From: an uncultured Paracoccaceae bacterium
Lineage (GTDB): Bacteria; Pseudomonadota; Alphaproteobacteria; Rhodobacterales; Rhodobacteraceae
Direction: 5' to 3'
DNA: 64,000 bases
NCBI GenBank assembly: GCA_947500005.1
Contig: CANMQJ010000001.1
Coordinates: 372,001-436,000, forward strand
The notes below the pieces were generated by a model. It was not told the DNA's origin, did not search any database, and saw nothing but the letters and a program-made list of their open reading frames with translations. Both the position numbers and the translations under genes were made by a program. Below, piece after piece: positions 10,109-19,021 of the stretch (the stretch's first letter is position 1; the number at the start of each line of letters is the position of its first letter).

Positions 10109-10432
10109 ATGAACCGACTTCTGACTGCCACGGCAGGTCTTGCCATTGCGCTTGTGTCCACGGGCCCCGTCCTGGCCGAGAGAATGCCGACCAAGCCGCA
10201 CAGCAAACCTTACCACATCACGATCAGCTGCTATCGCGGGCCGACCGAGGGCGTGATCTGGGATCGTCCCAACGCGGTCTTCGTCGAGGACCTGGTATCC
10301 ATCGGCTATACATATCCGCAAGCCCATGCCATCGGCGAGCGGGTCTGCCGCGACGAATGGGGCGTGGGCCAGCACGAGTACATGCGCAACGCGCTGCTCG
10401 AGATCATCGCACGGACACCGCCGGGCCACTGA
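10109..10432 (+). CDS. Small secreted protein of unknown function
   Basis: 107 aa. A clear signal peptide (about residues 1-23, ending at VLAE) points to the periplasm. The mature part has two cysteines (ISCYRGP and ERVCRDE) that could form a disulfide, and conserved-looking FVEDLVSIGY and EYMRNALLEI segments. GGGGGTG lies upstream of the ATG. I do not recognise a named family, though the protein has the look of Rhodobacterales-restricted conserved hypotheticals. It converges on miaB with a perfect hairpin between the stops. Confidence 0.7.
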   Translation: MNRLLTATAGLAIALVSTGPVLAERMPTKPHSKPYHITISCYRGPTEGVIWDRPNAVFVEDLVSIGYTYPQAHAIGERVCRDEWGVGQHEYMRNALLEIIARTPPGH

Positions 10433-10438
10433 TCGGCA

Positions 10439-10461
10439 GCGAGCGGGTCAGACCCGCTCGC
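10439..10461. terminator. Perfect hairpin between convergent genes
   Basis: A 10-bp stem GCGAGCGGGT / ACCCGCTCGC with a 3-nt loop spans the miaB stop codon (10448-10450) and follows the plus-strand gene ending at 10432. There is no T-run, so termination is possible in both directions but not certain. Confidence 0.45.
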
Positions 10462-11779
10462 CCGCAAGCGAATTGGCACCTGAGGAAACGATCCGCACCC
10501 TTGCGATCTCGCCGATGCGGGCGTTGGCATCCTGCACGTGAACCGCGTGCAGGTATTCGCTCTTGCCGACCATCTGACCATCGAGGCGGCCGGGTTTCTC
10601 GAAGAGCACGCTGACCTCGCGGCCGACCATCTCGTCCTGAATGGCGCGCTGATCGCGGGTGATCAGCGCCTGGAGGCGTTGCAGGCGTTCATCGGCCTCG
10701 GCCGGGTCGACCTGCGGCCGCTCGGCCGCGGGCGTGCCGGGGCGCGGCGAGTACTTGAAGGAATAGGCGTAGCCATAACGAACCCGCTCGACCAGATCGA
10801 GCGTGGCCTGGAAATCCTCCTCGGTCTCTTCGGGAAAGCCCACGATGAAGTCGCCCGACATCAGGATGTCGGGCCGCGCGGCGCGGATGCGTTCGACCAG
10901 CCGGAGATAGCTTTCGGCGGTGTGCGAGCGGTTCATCCGCTTGAGGATGCGATCGGAGCCCGCCTGAACGGGCAGGTGCAGATAGGGCATCAGTTTCTCG
11001 CATTCGCCATGCGCCGCGATCAGGTCGTCGGTCATGTCGTTCGGGTGTGAAGTGGTGAAGCGGATGCGTTCCAGCCCGTCGATCTTGTCGAGCGCCCAGA
11101 TCAGTTTCGCCAGCGTCATGTCGCCACCGGGGCCGGCGCCGTGATAGGCATTGACGTTCTGGCCCAGCAGCGTGATCTCGCGCACGCCGCGTTCCACGAG
11201 GTCGCGCGCCTCGGCCAGGATGCGGTCGGCGGGGCGGGAAACCTCGGCGCCGCGGGTATAGGGCACCACGCAGAAGGCGCAGAACTTGTCGCACCCCTCC
11301 TGCACGGTCAGGAAAGCGGTCGGGCCGCGCGGCGCCTTGGGGCGCGACTTCAGCTTCTCGAACTTGTCTTCCTCGGGGAAATCCGTGTCGAGCGCCTTTT
11401 CCCCGCCGCGCGCCTTCGCCTCAAGCTCGGGCAGGCGGTGATAGCTTTGCGGGCCGACCACCAGATCCACGAGCGGCTGGCGGCGCATGATCTCTTCGCC
11501 CTCGGCCTGCGCGACGCAGCCGGCCACGCCGATCTTCAGATCCGGCCTGGCGGCCTTGAGCCCCTTGAACCGTCCCAGCTCGGAATAGACCTTTTCAGCC
11601 GCCTTTTCGCGGATATGGCAGGTGTTGAGCAGGATCATGTCCGCGTCGTCGGGCCGGTCGGTCGTGACATAGCCCTGCCCCTCCCCCGATCCTGCCAGGG
11701 CCTCGGCCATGCGCTCGCTGTCATAGACGTTCATCTGGCAGCCATAGGTCTTGATGAACAGCTTCTTGGGTTCGGTCAT
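10448..11779 (-). CDS. miaB: tRNA-2-methylthio-N6-dimethylallyladenosine synthase
   Basis: Radical SAM methylthiotransferase acting on i6A37 of tRNA. The 443-aa protein has the N-terminal MTTase domain ([17 protein letters not shown], with Cys in [11 protein letters not shown] and GVAGCVAQ), the radical SAM CxxxCxxC in [15 protein letters not shown], and a C-terminal TRAM domain ending near RIVSSG. The start at 11779 fits the family; the longer frame adds an unrelated stretch. In relatives it precedes phoH directly; here small envelope genes intervene. Confidence 0.95.
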   Translation of the reverse strand: MTEPKKLFIKTYGCQMNVYDSERMAEALAGSGEGQGYVTTDRPDDADMILLNTCHIREKAAEKVYSELGRFKGLKAARPDLKIGVAGCVAQAEGEEIMRRQPLVDLVVGPQSYHRLPELEAKARGGEKALDTDFPEEDKFEKLKSRPKAPRGPTAFLTVQEGCDKFCAFCVVPYTRGAEVSRPADRILAEARDLVERGVREITLLGQNVNAYHGAGPGGDMTLAKLIWALDKIDGLERIRFTTSHPNDMTDDLIAAHGECEKLMPYLHLPVQAGSDRILKRMNRSHTAESYLRLVERIRAARPDILMSGDFIVGFPEETEEDFQATLDLVERVRYGYAYSFKYSPRPGTPAAERPQVDPAEADERLQRLQALITRDQRAIQDEMVGREVSVLFEKPGRLDGQMVGKSEYLHAVHVQDANARIGEIARVRIVSSGANSLAGERV

Positions 11780-11909
11780 CGCTCTTACGGGCCTTTTGCA
11801 CTCGGGTGGGGAACCGCCGTGGTGTACAGAAATCGCCTGCGGCTTGCAATGCAGGCGCAATTAACCGAATCTGCGGTAAAACGCCAGAAGAGCAGAGCAG
11901 AGACATCGC

Positions 11910-12776
11910 ATGGACCATGCCTCCCTCGACCGTTTCCTCAGGACGCAACGCGACAGCCTGGGCAAGGGCCCGGTTGCGCTGATCTTCGTCGAGGACGAGG
12001 TGGAGCTTGCCACCACGCTACGCCATCACCTGCAGATCGGGTTCAAGCCGGTTCTCGCCCTGATGCCCGACGCGTTCGACCTGCCCCGCGACGTGGAATC
12101 GCGGATTCATCGCATCTCCTTCGATTGCGGGCCCCAGGGCGCGGTGTTCGATGCCATCAACAAAGTGATCGCCGCCGCGACGGGAGCATGGTTTTACTAC
12201 TGCTACAACGCCGAATACCTGTTCTTTCCCTTTTGCGAGACGCGCAGTGTGGGCGAGATGCTGACCTTTCATACCGAGGAACGGCGCGACGCGATGCTGA
12301 CCTATGTGATCGACCTTTACGCGGACGATCTGGCAAAGCATCCCAACGCGGTGTCGCTGGACCATGCCTTCATGGACAGGTCCGGCTATTACGCCCAGTC
12401 GCGCAAGGCGCCCGAGACGGGCCATCCGCGCGAGCGGCAGCTGGATTTCTTTGGCGGGGTGCGCTGGCGCTACGAGGAGCACATCCCCAAGGACAGCCGC
12501 AAGATCGACCGCATCGCCCTTTTCAAGGCCAAGCAGGGCCTGACCCTGTTGCCGAACCACACGTTCGACGACCAGGAGTACAATACCTACGCCTGCCCCT
12601 GGCATCACAACCTGACGGCGGCGATCTGTTCCTTTCGGACGGCGAAAGCGCTCAAGCGCAACCCCGGCTCCACCTACGATATCGAGAGTTTCCGCTGGCA
12701 CAATTCCACCCCGTTCGAGTGGCATTCGCGGCAGTTGCTGGATCTTGGGCTTATGGAACCGGGGCAGTGGTTCTGA
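11910..12776 (+). CDS. Glycosyltransferase-like conserved protein (GT2-type, uncertain)
   Basis: 288 aa, no signal peptide or membrane helix. The N-terminal part VALIFVEDEVELATTLRHHL resembles the first strand and helix of GT-A glycosyltransferases of the Glyco_tranf_2_4 type. The later blocks FFGGVRWRYEEHIP, KIDRIALFKAKQG and the C-terminal WHHNLTAAICSF also follow that family's layout, with a histidine (LPNHTF) where a metal ligand is expected. A clear DxD is not obvious. Acceptor and donor are unknown. It is divergent from miaB and convergent with the dioxygenase gene. Confidence 0.5.
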   Translation: MDHASLDRFLRTQRDSLGKGPVALIFVEDEVELATTLRHHLQIGFKPVLALMPDAFDLPRDVESRIHRISFDCGPQGAVFDAINKVIAAATGAWFYYCYNAEYLFFPFCETRSVGEMLTFHTEERRDAMLTYVIDLYADDLAKHPNAVSLDHAFMDRSGYYAQSRKAPETGHPRERQLDFFGGVRWRYEEHIPKDSRKIDRIALFKAKQGLTLLPNHTFDDQEYNTYACPWHHNLTAAICSFRTAKALKRNPGSTYDIESFRWHNSTPFEWHSRQLLDLGLMEPGQWF

Positions 12777-12785
12777 GATAGGCAA

Positions 12786-12800
12786 GCGCCTGTCAGGCGC
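12786..12800. terminator. Small hairpin between convergent genes
   Basis: GCGCCTG-T-CAGGCGC lies 10 bp past the stop of the gene ending at 12776 and faces the dioxygenase gene. It has no T-run; it is a weak terminator candidate only. Confidence 0.25.
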
Positions 12801-12853
12801 GTGGCGGGCTTTCGTCGCGCGAGGCCTTTTCAGGGCCGTCGAACAGTGGGCCC

Positions 12854-13651
12854 CTACTCCACTCTCAGCACGGGAAACCAGTCCTCGCGCAGCCGCTGGC
12901 CGGGCACCATGTCGTGCCCGGGAAAGGGCGGCGAGGTACGGCCCGGGCGCTCGACATAGCGCGCATCGTCTCCCACCAGCCGCAACGAAAAGGCCCGGCG
13001 GCGCGCATCGCTGGTGTTTCCGCGCGCGCCGTGCAGGGTGCGAAAGTCGAACCCAACGGCATCTCCCGGCTCCATCTCGTATTCGAGGATGACCATGCCC
13101 TCGGCCTCGGGGTCGGGCACAGGCATGTACTGCCCCTCGTCGGGAAAGAACCCCTCCTCGGACACCCAGCGCGTGGGCAGCACCTCCTTTTCCCAGCGAT
13201 GGGAGCCTGCGACACAGCGCAGCGTAGCCTCGCGCACCGGGTCGAGCGGCGACCAGAAGCTGATCGTCTGGCGACCCTCGACGAAGTAATAGGGGCCATC
13301 CTGATGCCAGGGTGTGGCCATCGAGGTGCCCGGCTCCTTGACCAGGACATGATCGTGGAACATCTGCACCCGGCCGGATTCCATCAAAGCGCCCGCGACC
13401 TCGGCGACCCCGGGGTCCTGAATCACCTCACGAAATTCGGGGATCCGGTCCCAGTTGCAGTAATCGTCGAAGAAGCGCCCCGTCTGCCCGGCCTTCTCGT
13501 TGTTGGACGCATATGGCCCGGGCTCGGCCATGTTGCGCTCGACCCCGGCGCGCAGCGTCTCGACATGATCGGCGAAAAGGCCGCGCACCAGCACGACACC
13601 GTCGCGCCGGAAGGTTTCGATCATGTCGGGCGTGACGACGGGTCTGGGCAT
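12854..13651 (-). CDS. Phytanoyl-CoA dioxygenase (PhyH) family protein
   Basis: Fe(II)/2-oxoglutarate-dependent oxygenase, 265 aa. The iron facial triad is visible: HxD in WHQDGPYYF and the distal His in LHGARGN. The 2-oxoglutarate-binding Arg is probably in RRAFSLRLVG. The start at 13651 (MPRPVVTPDMIETF) gives the family N-terminus. Substrate unknown; relatives act on ectoine, phytanoyl-CoA and small amines. It lies between irr and the glycosyltransferase-like gene with no operon partner. Confidence 0.85.
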   Translation of the reverse strand: MPRPVVTPDMIETFRRDGVVLVRGLFADHVETLRAGVERNMAEPGPYASNNEKAGQTGRFFDDYCNWDRIPEFREVIQDPGVAEVAGALMESGRVQMFHDHVLVKEPGTSMATPWHQDGPYYFVEGRQTISFWSPLDPVREATLRCVAGSHRWEKEVLPTRWVSEEGFFPDEGQYMPVPDPEAEGMVILEYEMEPGDAVGFDFRTLHGARGNTSDARRRAFSLRLVGDDARYVERPGRTSPPFPGHDMVPGQRLREDWFPVLRVE

Positions 13652-13772
13652 CTGTGTCTCCAACTTGGGGCGCGTGACGGAGACATCCTGCCCCGAGGAG
13701 TCCAACGGATGCAATTCTTTTCAGGAAATCAGCACCTTGAGCGACACAATCGGCGACAATCGCCGGGATTGG

Positions 13773-14195
13773 TCAGTCGCGGCGGCGCAGCCGGATCACG
13801 ACATCGACCGAGGCGATCTCGACCCCGGCTTCGGGCGCGTCGGGGATTCGCTGGATGACCAGTTCCTCGGAGGGCGCGTCGGAGAGGCGGCCTTCGTCCT
13901 CCCAGAAGAAATGGGGATGGTCGTGGGTATTGGTGTCGAAATAGCTTTTCGAGCCGTCAACCGTGATCTCCTGCAACACACCGGCATCGCAGAAGGCGCG
14001 CAGCGTGTTGTAGACGGTGGCCAGCGACACATGCGCGCCGGTGGTCTTGGCGGCATCGAACAGACTTTCGGCCGTGACGTGGCGGTGTTTGCCGTCTCCG
14101 ACCAGAAGCTCGGCCAGGGCCACGCGCTGACGGGTCGGGCGCAATCCTGCTCCGGTCAGCCACTGGGTGGCGATTTCCTGGCTTGTCGGCTTCAT
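13773..14195 (-). CDS. irr: Iron response regulator Irr (Fur family)
   Basis: 140-aa Fur-family repressor: a winged helix with RPTRQRVALAELL and HVTAESLF, followed by the dimer/metal domain with DTNTHDHPHFFWEDEGRL. The His-rich HDHPHF block is the Irr-type haem/metal motif, and the protein lacks the CxxC zinc sites of true Fur. The ATG at 14195 is preceded by GAAGGG at 8 nt. A TATATA -10-like element lies at about 14223-14228. The divergent irr/fabA arrangement is typical of alphaproteobacteria. A loose GAAT-N9-ATTC inverted repeat at 14245-14261 could be an operator. Confidence 0.88.
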   Translation of the reverse strand: MKPTSQEIATQWLTGAGLRPTRQRVALAELLVGDGKHRHVTAESLFDAAKTTGAHVSLATVYNTLRAFCDAGVLQEITVDGSKSYFDTNTHDHPHFFWEDEGRLSDAPSEELVIQRIPDAPEAGVEIASVDVVIRLRRRD

Positions 14196-14383
14196 CCTTG
14201 AACCCTTCATCTGGCTGATTGCCTATATAATGGCCCCTTGCCGCGAATTTCAAATGGATTCCATCGCGAAACATTGCGATCAATCGTCAATGTGGGCAGG
14301 TAGCCGCACTTGCAGGACCGGCAAAGGCGATGATAGACGGTCCCCGATCATCAAGGCATCCACCCGGCAGGAGAGGCAGCGGA

Positions 14384-14893
14384 ATGGCCCAGTACCCGAG
14401 CAGCTTTGACAAGGACGATCTGCTGAAATGCGCCCGAGGCGAGCTATTCGGCCCCGGCAATGCCCAGCTGCCCGAACCGCCCATGCTCATGGTGGATCGC
14501 ATCACCGACATTTCCGCCGATGGCGGTGCGCATGGCAAGGGGCATGTCCTGGCCGAGTTCGACATCCATCCGGACCTGTGGTTCTTCGGGTGCCATTTTC
14601 CCGGCAACCCGATCATGCCGGGTTGCCTTGGGCTGGACGGTTTGTGGCAGTTGACCGGGTTCAACCTGGGCTGGCGCGGCTGGCAGGGGCGCGGCTATGC
14701 CCTTGGCGTGGGCGAGGTGAAGTTGACGGGCATGGTACGCCCGGACCGCAAGATGCTGACCTACAAGATCGACTTCACCAAGGCCGTGCAGACTCGCCGG
14801 CTGACCATGGGTGTCGCCGATGGCGTCGTCGAGGCCGATGGCGAGGTGATCTACCAGGTCAAGGACATGAAGGTTGCCTTGTCGGAAAGCTGA
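14384..14893 (+). CDS. fabA: 3-hydroxydecanoyl-ACP dehydratase/isomerase
   Basis: Dehydrates 3-hydroxydecanoyl-ACP and isomerises the trans-2 double bond to cis-3, starting unsaturated fatty acid synthesis. The 169-aa hot-dog protein carries [19 protein letters not shown], which holds the catalytic His and Asp. The start at 14384 (MAQYPSSF) follows GGCAGGAGAGG; the frame further upstream is proline/arginine-rich. fabB and fabI normally follow directly; here about 2.9 kb of unrelated genes separates fabA from fabB. Confidence 0.95.
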   Translation: MAQYPSSFDKDDLLKCARGELFGPGNAQLPEPPMLMVDRITDISADGGAHGKGHVLAEFDIHPDLWFFGCHFPGNPIMPGCLGLDGLWQLTGFNLGWRGWQGRGYALGVGEVKLTGMVRPDRKMLTYKIDFTKAVQTRRLTMGVADGVVEADGEVIYQVKDMKVALSES

Positions 14894-14895
14894 CC

Positions 14896-14925
14896 CTTCG
14901 CCGCTGCCCGGACCGGGCAGCGAAG
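14896..14925 (+). terminator. Hairpin just after fabA
   Basis: An 8-bp stem CTGCCCGG / CCGGGCAG, extended by CTTCG / CGAAG past a 3-nt bulge, starts 3 nt after the fabA stop. There is no T-run. It may end or stabilise the fabA transcript, consistent with fabA being cut off from fabB here. Confidence 0.45.
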
Positions 14926-14956
14926 CCGGGCGGGTCCTCGTGGCGAGGTCTGGCGC

Positions 14957-16258
14957 GTGAATTGTGAAATCCTGCGCACACTTTATCTCAAGGCGAATGG
15001 CGAGATCGTCTGCAACGACGATTACGGCGAACAGGTTTCGCTTGGCACACCAGCCTATGACCGTCCGCGCCTTGGCCTGATCCGCATCCTCGAGAACGAG
15101 AAATACGGCCATATCCGGTCCTCCTTCGCGGCGGGACAGATGCCCTGGCCCGGGGTTTGCGAGCATTGCGCCCTGCTGCGGATGCACGAACCGGCCGGCG
15201 TGGACCTGCTCGCCGAGAAGGTGATCGACAAGTTCCAGATCGAGGCGTCGCTTGCCTGCGCCCTGCGCTGCCCGGATTGCGCCAACGGCACGCAGTTGCG
15301 CGAACGCCCCGGCCCGGTGCACCTGCCGGAGGAATGGTATCGCAGGATCCTCACCGAACTGGCGGAGGCCGGGTTCCGCGTGTCCTGGATCGAGTTTTGC
15401 GGACAAGGCGAGCCGTTGAACCATCCCGAGTTCGCGCGTCTTGTCGAGATCACCCGGGAAATCCTGCCGGAGACCAGGATCCGCCTGATCACGAACGGAA
15501 ATCACAGCTTCATGCGCAAGGTCGGGTCGGTCTTCATCGACGAGACCATCGTGTCGATCGACGGCGCGCGCCAGCAAAGCTATGCCGCCTACCGGGTCAA
15601 TGGGCAGCTGGACCGGGCGTTGAAATTCCTTGCGGGCAGTTGCGACACGCAGATTCCGCGCGGCGGCAACGTCATCTGGAAATACATCCTGTTCTCGACC
15701 AATGACAGCGACGAGGAATTGCGGGCGGCGCAGGACATGGCCGCCGAACTCGGCGTGACACGGTTGTGGTTCGTGCACGGGCATGGGCGGATGGTCTCGA
15801 GTCGGTTCACCTTCGCCAACGCGCTTTCGCCCCCGGTGACCCAGCCATTCGTCAAGGTGGAATCCCACCCCTCATATAACAACCGGTCCGTTTCGCTGAA
15901 CAACGTGGGGCTTGCCGAACACCATAACGGGCCCGAGGCGCAGATCTGGCTCGACCGCGTGGTGATTCACGAGAACGGCACGATGACACTTTCAGGCTGG
16001 GCCAATAGCGCAGATACGAGGCTCGAGTCCGTCGGGTTGGGGTTGCCAGACGGCGACCGGGTCGAAATCCCGCTTGAGATCGCCCGCCCGGACGTGATCG
16101 CCGCCTTTCCGTCCTATGTCCGCGAGGCCTGTGGTTTCGACGTGTTGATCAAAACCCCCGGACTGGACCGCAGCAGCCGTCAGAGGCTCGCATTCGATGT
16201 AAGGTTCCGAGGCGCGGCCGCGGCACGCCTGTCCTGCGACCTCGAATTGACGATCTGA
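14957..16258 (+). CDS. Radical SAM protein with N-terminal SPASM-like cysteines and C-terminal beta domain
   Basis: 433 aa, GTG start with GAGG 8 nt upstream. The radical SAM cluster motif is CALRCPDCANG (CX3CX2C, about residue 97), followed by IEFCGQGEPLNHPEF, the usual GEP motif. Unusually, SPASM-like cysteines come first: EIVCNDDYGE and CEHCALLRM lie before the core (about residues 18-73). Residues from about 330 form a beta-rich tail (LSGWANSADTRLESVGLGL). The target is unknown: peptide, sugar or lipid modification are all possible. It lies between fabA and fabB and converges on an 87-aa gene. Confidence 0.75.
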   Translation: MNCEILRTLYLKANGEIVCNDDYGEQVSLGTPAYDRPRLGLIRILENEKYGHIRSSFAAGQMPWPGVCEHCALLRMHEPAGVDLLAEKVIDKFQIEASLACALRCPDCANGTQLRERPGPVHLPEEWYRRILTELAEAGFRVSWIEFCGQGEPLNHPEFARLVEITREILPETRIRLITNGNHSFMRKVGSVFIDETIVSIDGARQQSYAAYRVNGQLDRALKFLAGSCDTQIPRGGNVIWKYILFSTNDSDEELRAAQDMAAELGVTRLWFVHGHGRMVSSRFTFANALSPPVTQPFVKVESHPSYNNRSVSLNNVGLAEHHNGPEAQIWLDRVVIHENGTMTLSGWANSADTRLESVGLGLPDGDRVEIPLEIARPDVIAAFPSYVREACGFDVLIKTPGLDRSSRQRLAFDVRFRGAAAARLSCDLELTI

Positions 16259-16299
16259 GGCGCGACACCTTCGGGCCGGCCTCGCAAGCCTACCGAATT

Positions 16300-16323
16300 T
16301 CCCCGACCCGGCGGGATCGGGGA
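16300..16323. terminator. Hairpin between convergent genes
   Basis: TCCCCGA / TCGGGGA (7 bp) encloses CCC-GGC-GGG with a one-base bulge, between the radical SAM gene and the 87-aa gene. It has no T-run and could be a bidirectional terminator. Confidence 0.4.
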
Positions 16324-16333
16324 TCTTGCCTCC

Positions 16334-16597
16334 CTATCCCAGCACGAACCAGAAATCGTCGCTCAGGTCGGGGGGCAAATTGTCATCCCATTGGGGCGGA
16401 TCCTCGCGCCCGGCCTTCCGTGCGGCCGCGTCGCCCACGGATTCCACCGCCTGCTCCATGTGATCCAGGCGGGCATGATATGCCTTTTCGTTGATCACGC
16501 GATCCACCGTCGCGTTCACCGCAGCTTCATTCGCGATGTAGGGGCCGCCGCGTTCCAATTGAAAGAACTTGAATCCGACGTAGAGATCTTCGGCCAT
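16334..16597 (-). CDS. Small protein of unknown function (87 aa)
   Basis: A strong SD region (AGAGGAGG, with GAAGG closer) precedes the ATG, which is why I accept this as a gene. The sequence begins MAEDLYVGFKFFQLERG, has a helical alanine-rich middle (VDRVINEKAYHARLDHMEQAVESVG) and ends in an acidic, aromatic tail (DLSDDFWFVLG). No signal peptide or membrane segment. I do not recognise it. It sits between a radical SAM gene and a sulfotransferase, so it could be a substrate or partner, but its orientation and size give no proof. Confidence 0.65.
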   Translation of the reverse strand: MAEDLYVGFKFFQLERGGPYIANEAAVNATVDRVINEKAYHARLDHMEQAVESVGDAAARKAGREDPPQWDDNLPPDLSDDFWFVLG

Positions 16598-16739
16598 AAC
16601 CTTCGTCCTCCTCTATGAAACGCCCCGCAAGGGAGTCGTCCTTCGGGACGCAATCAGCCAGACCTCAAGTCTACGCGAAATATGCAAAAAGTCGAGCGTC
16701 CGCCGGGTCCAGCCCCCATCTGACGCTCTGGGTCGAGCC

Positions 16740-17621
16740 TCATTGGCGCCAAGACGCCGGAACCGCCTTGCCGAACCTCTTGCGGCAAAACGCGTATTGC
16801 GGACCGAGTCGTTCGCCCAGAGCCTGCGCCGCGTCGGGCGGCATCGCGAGCTTGACTGTGGTTTCGTTGAACCGCGTTTCGAGATCGAAGGGCAAGGGTT
16901 CGAGCCCCGCGAATTCCGAAAGGCGCCTCACGGATTCCGACGAAAAAAGCTCTTCGTAGAAAAGGTATAGCACCTGGTCCGCGTCGAAGATCGTATCGAG
17001 GTTCGAAACCGTTTCGCGATAGTCGGCGCGCGCGTTCAGCGTCTTGGAACGCAGGGCTTCCGGCCAAAGACGCAGGATATCGTTCTCTGGCTTCATCTGC
17101 TGAAGATGCCGGAGCTGCGACCAGAATCGCTCGACCGGATCCCGCATGACGAACAGGATCTTCAACGCGATCCGCTGGGAAGCGAAGAATCGCCGAAGAT
17201 AGAGGAAACCCGCCTCTTCCAACGCCGAATAGGCGGGCGTCAGGTCGCAGAGCGTTTCAGTCGTGTCAGAACAAAGCCGCGCGAAATGCGCGAAATAGGC
17301 ATTGTCGTCATAAAGCATCTGCGCGCGATCCAGGCTGGCGCGGAATGCAGGCCGCTGGTGCAGGTTCTCGACGGGATCTCCCGGCTGGTTCAGGTGATAG
17401 GCCAGCCGCGCCAGTGCGAGAGCATCCGCATCCACAAGCGAGTTCCGTGGAAACCGGGCGTTGAAGAAGTGCAGTTCCTTCAGAGGAGAGACCGCTGCCG
17501 CCGGGTGGTTGTCGAGATAGGCGTAAAGCCAACTGGTCGCGCATTTCGCGGCGCCGACGCAGACAAGAAAGGTCTTGCCCTCGAGCGCGTCCCATACCTG
17601 GAGCTGGTCGATCGCAAGCAT
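16740..17621 (-). CDS. Sulfotransferase-family protein
   Basis: 293 aa, PAPS-dependent type. The 5'-phosphosulfate loop is [19 protein letters not shown] near the N-terminus, and the 3'-phosphate motif is [16 protein letters not shown]. The likely acceptor is a sugar or other surface molecule, as for most bacterial members; this is inference. The start at 17621 (MLAIDQLQ) is chosen because the upstream part is unlike the family. Local composition looks slightly less GC-rich than neighbours. It is part of the islet dividing fabA from fabB and points away from fabB. Confidence 0.85.
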   Translation of the reverse strand: MLAIDQLQVWDALEGKTFLVCVGAAKCATSWLYAYLDNHPAAAVSPLKELHFFNARFPRNSLVDADALALARLAYHLNQPGDPVENLHQRPAFRASLDRAQMLYDDNAYFAHFARLCSDTTETLCDLTPAYSALEEAGFLYLRRFFASQRIALKILFVMRDPVERFWSQLRHLQQMKPENDILRLWPEALRSKTLNARADYRETVSNLDTIFDADQVLYLFYEELFSSESVRRLSEFAGLEPLPFDLETRFNETTVKLAMPPDAAQALGERLGPQYAFCRKRFGKAVPASWRQ

Positions 17622-17784
17622 GATGCCCCCGCCGTCTGAGCCGGATCTGCCGCCGCACAGGATCAACGGTGTCACAGGAGCGGCACGCACTCAACCGTGC
17701 CTGGCAGCAACGCTTCGGTATCGGTGCCTTGCACGTCCCCGCATGCATGGCCTAAACAAGGCGCTAGCAAACGAAGGAGGCCGC

Positions 17785-19014
17785 ATGCGCCGCGTTGTCG
17801 TCACCGGACTGGGGATCGTATCCAGCATCGGAAACACCGCCGAAGAAGTGCTGAGCTCTTTGAAAGCCGGCCGGTCGGGTATCACAGCAAGCGAACAGAT
17901 GAAGGAGCACGGGTTCCGCAGCCAGATCGCGGGCGCGCTCGACATCGATCCGAAGGATCATATCGACAAGCGCGCGCTGCGCTTCATGGGGCCGGGCGCG
18001 GCCTATGCCCATATCGCGATGAGCCAGGCGATCGCCGATGCGGGGCTTGAACGCGACCAGGTCGTCAACCCGCGCACCGGGCTTGTCGCAGGGTCGGGCG
18101 GGCCGTCGACCAGCGCCATGCTTCAGGCGCATCAGACGGTGCTTAAGTCCGGCGGGACCAAGCGGATCGGGCCCTTTGCCGTGCCGAAATGCATGTGTTC
18201 GACCGTGTCGGCAAACCTGTCGACCGCTTTCGAGATCAAGGGAATCAACTACTCCATCACCTCGGCCTGCTCGACGTCGCTGCATTGCATCGGAAACGCG
18301 GCGGAGCAGATCATGATGGGCAAGCAGGACGTGATGTTCGCGGGCGGCGGCGAGGAGCTGGACTGGACGCTCAGCTGCCTTTTCGACGCGATGGGGGCGA
18401 TGTCGTCCAAGTACAACGACACGCCCGAGAAAGCCTCGCGCGCCTTCGACCAGAACCGCGACGGATTCGTGATCTCGGGCGGAGGCGGCATCGTCGTGCT
18501 GGAGGACCTGGAGCACGCGAAGGCACGGGGCGCCAAGATTTATGCCGAGGTGACGGGCTATGCCGCGACCTCGGACGGGCATGACATGGTGGCCCCCAGC
18601 GGCGAGGGCGGCGAAAGGGCGATGCGCGTGGCGCTGTCCACCCTGCCCGAGGATCGCAAGGTCAGCTATATCAACGCGCACGGCACCTCGACGCCCGTGG
18701 GCGACGTGGGCGAGGTAGAGGCGGTGCGCCGCATCTTCGGCGAAGGCAAGGTGCCACCGATCTCGTCCACCAAGTCGATGACGGGCCACGCGCAGGGCGC
18801 GGCGGGCGCGCTGGAGGCGATATTCTGCCTGCTGATGCTGGATCGGGACTTCATCACGCCGTCGATCAATGTCGAGACGCTGGCCGAGGGAATCAATCCC
18901 GGCGAGATCGCGACCGAGACAGTGGAAAATGCGGGGCTGGACAGCGTCATGACGAACAGCTTCGGCTTTGGCGGCACAAACGGGTCGATGATCCTTTCGA
19001 AATATCACGGGTAA
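17785..19014 (+). CDS. fabB: 3-oxoacyl-ACP synthase I
   Basis: Condensing enzyme that elongates the cis-3-decenoyl-ACP made by FabA. The 409-aa thiolase-fold protein has the catalytic Cys in [11 protein letters not shown] and both histidines in [12 protein letters not shown] and TGHAQGAAG. The ATG at 17785 is preceded by GAAGGAGG at 4 nt, so the longer open frame is rejected. fabI follows after 7 bp, forming an operon. Its usual immediate neighbour fabA is 2.9 kb away. Confidence 0.96.
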   Translation: MRRVVVTGLGIVSSIGNTAEEVLSSLKAGRSGITASEQMKEHGFRSQIAGALDIDPKDHIDKRALRFMGPGAAYAHIAMSQAIADAGLERDQVVNPRTGLVAGSGGPSTSAMLQAHQTVLKSGGTKRIGPFAVPKCMCSTVSANLSTAFEIKGINYSITSACSTSLHCIGNAAEQIMMGKQDVMFAGGGEELDWTLSCLFDAMGAMSSKYNDTPEKASRAFDQNRDGFVISGGGGIVVLEDLEHAKARGAKIYAEVTGYAATSDGHDMVAPSGEGGERAMRVALSTLPEDRKVSYINAHGTSTPVGDVGEVEAVRRIFGEGKVPPISSTKSMTGHAQGAAGALEAIFCLLMLDRDFITPSINVETLAEGINPGEIATETVENAGLDSVMTNSFGFGGTNGSMILSKYHG

Positions 19015-19021
19015 CAAGAAC

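Noticed and set aside
9777..10109. 110-aa minus-strand open frame in the intergenic gap
   Set aside because: No SD, no family motif, and it covers the palindrome and promoter area.
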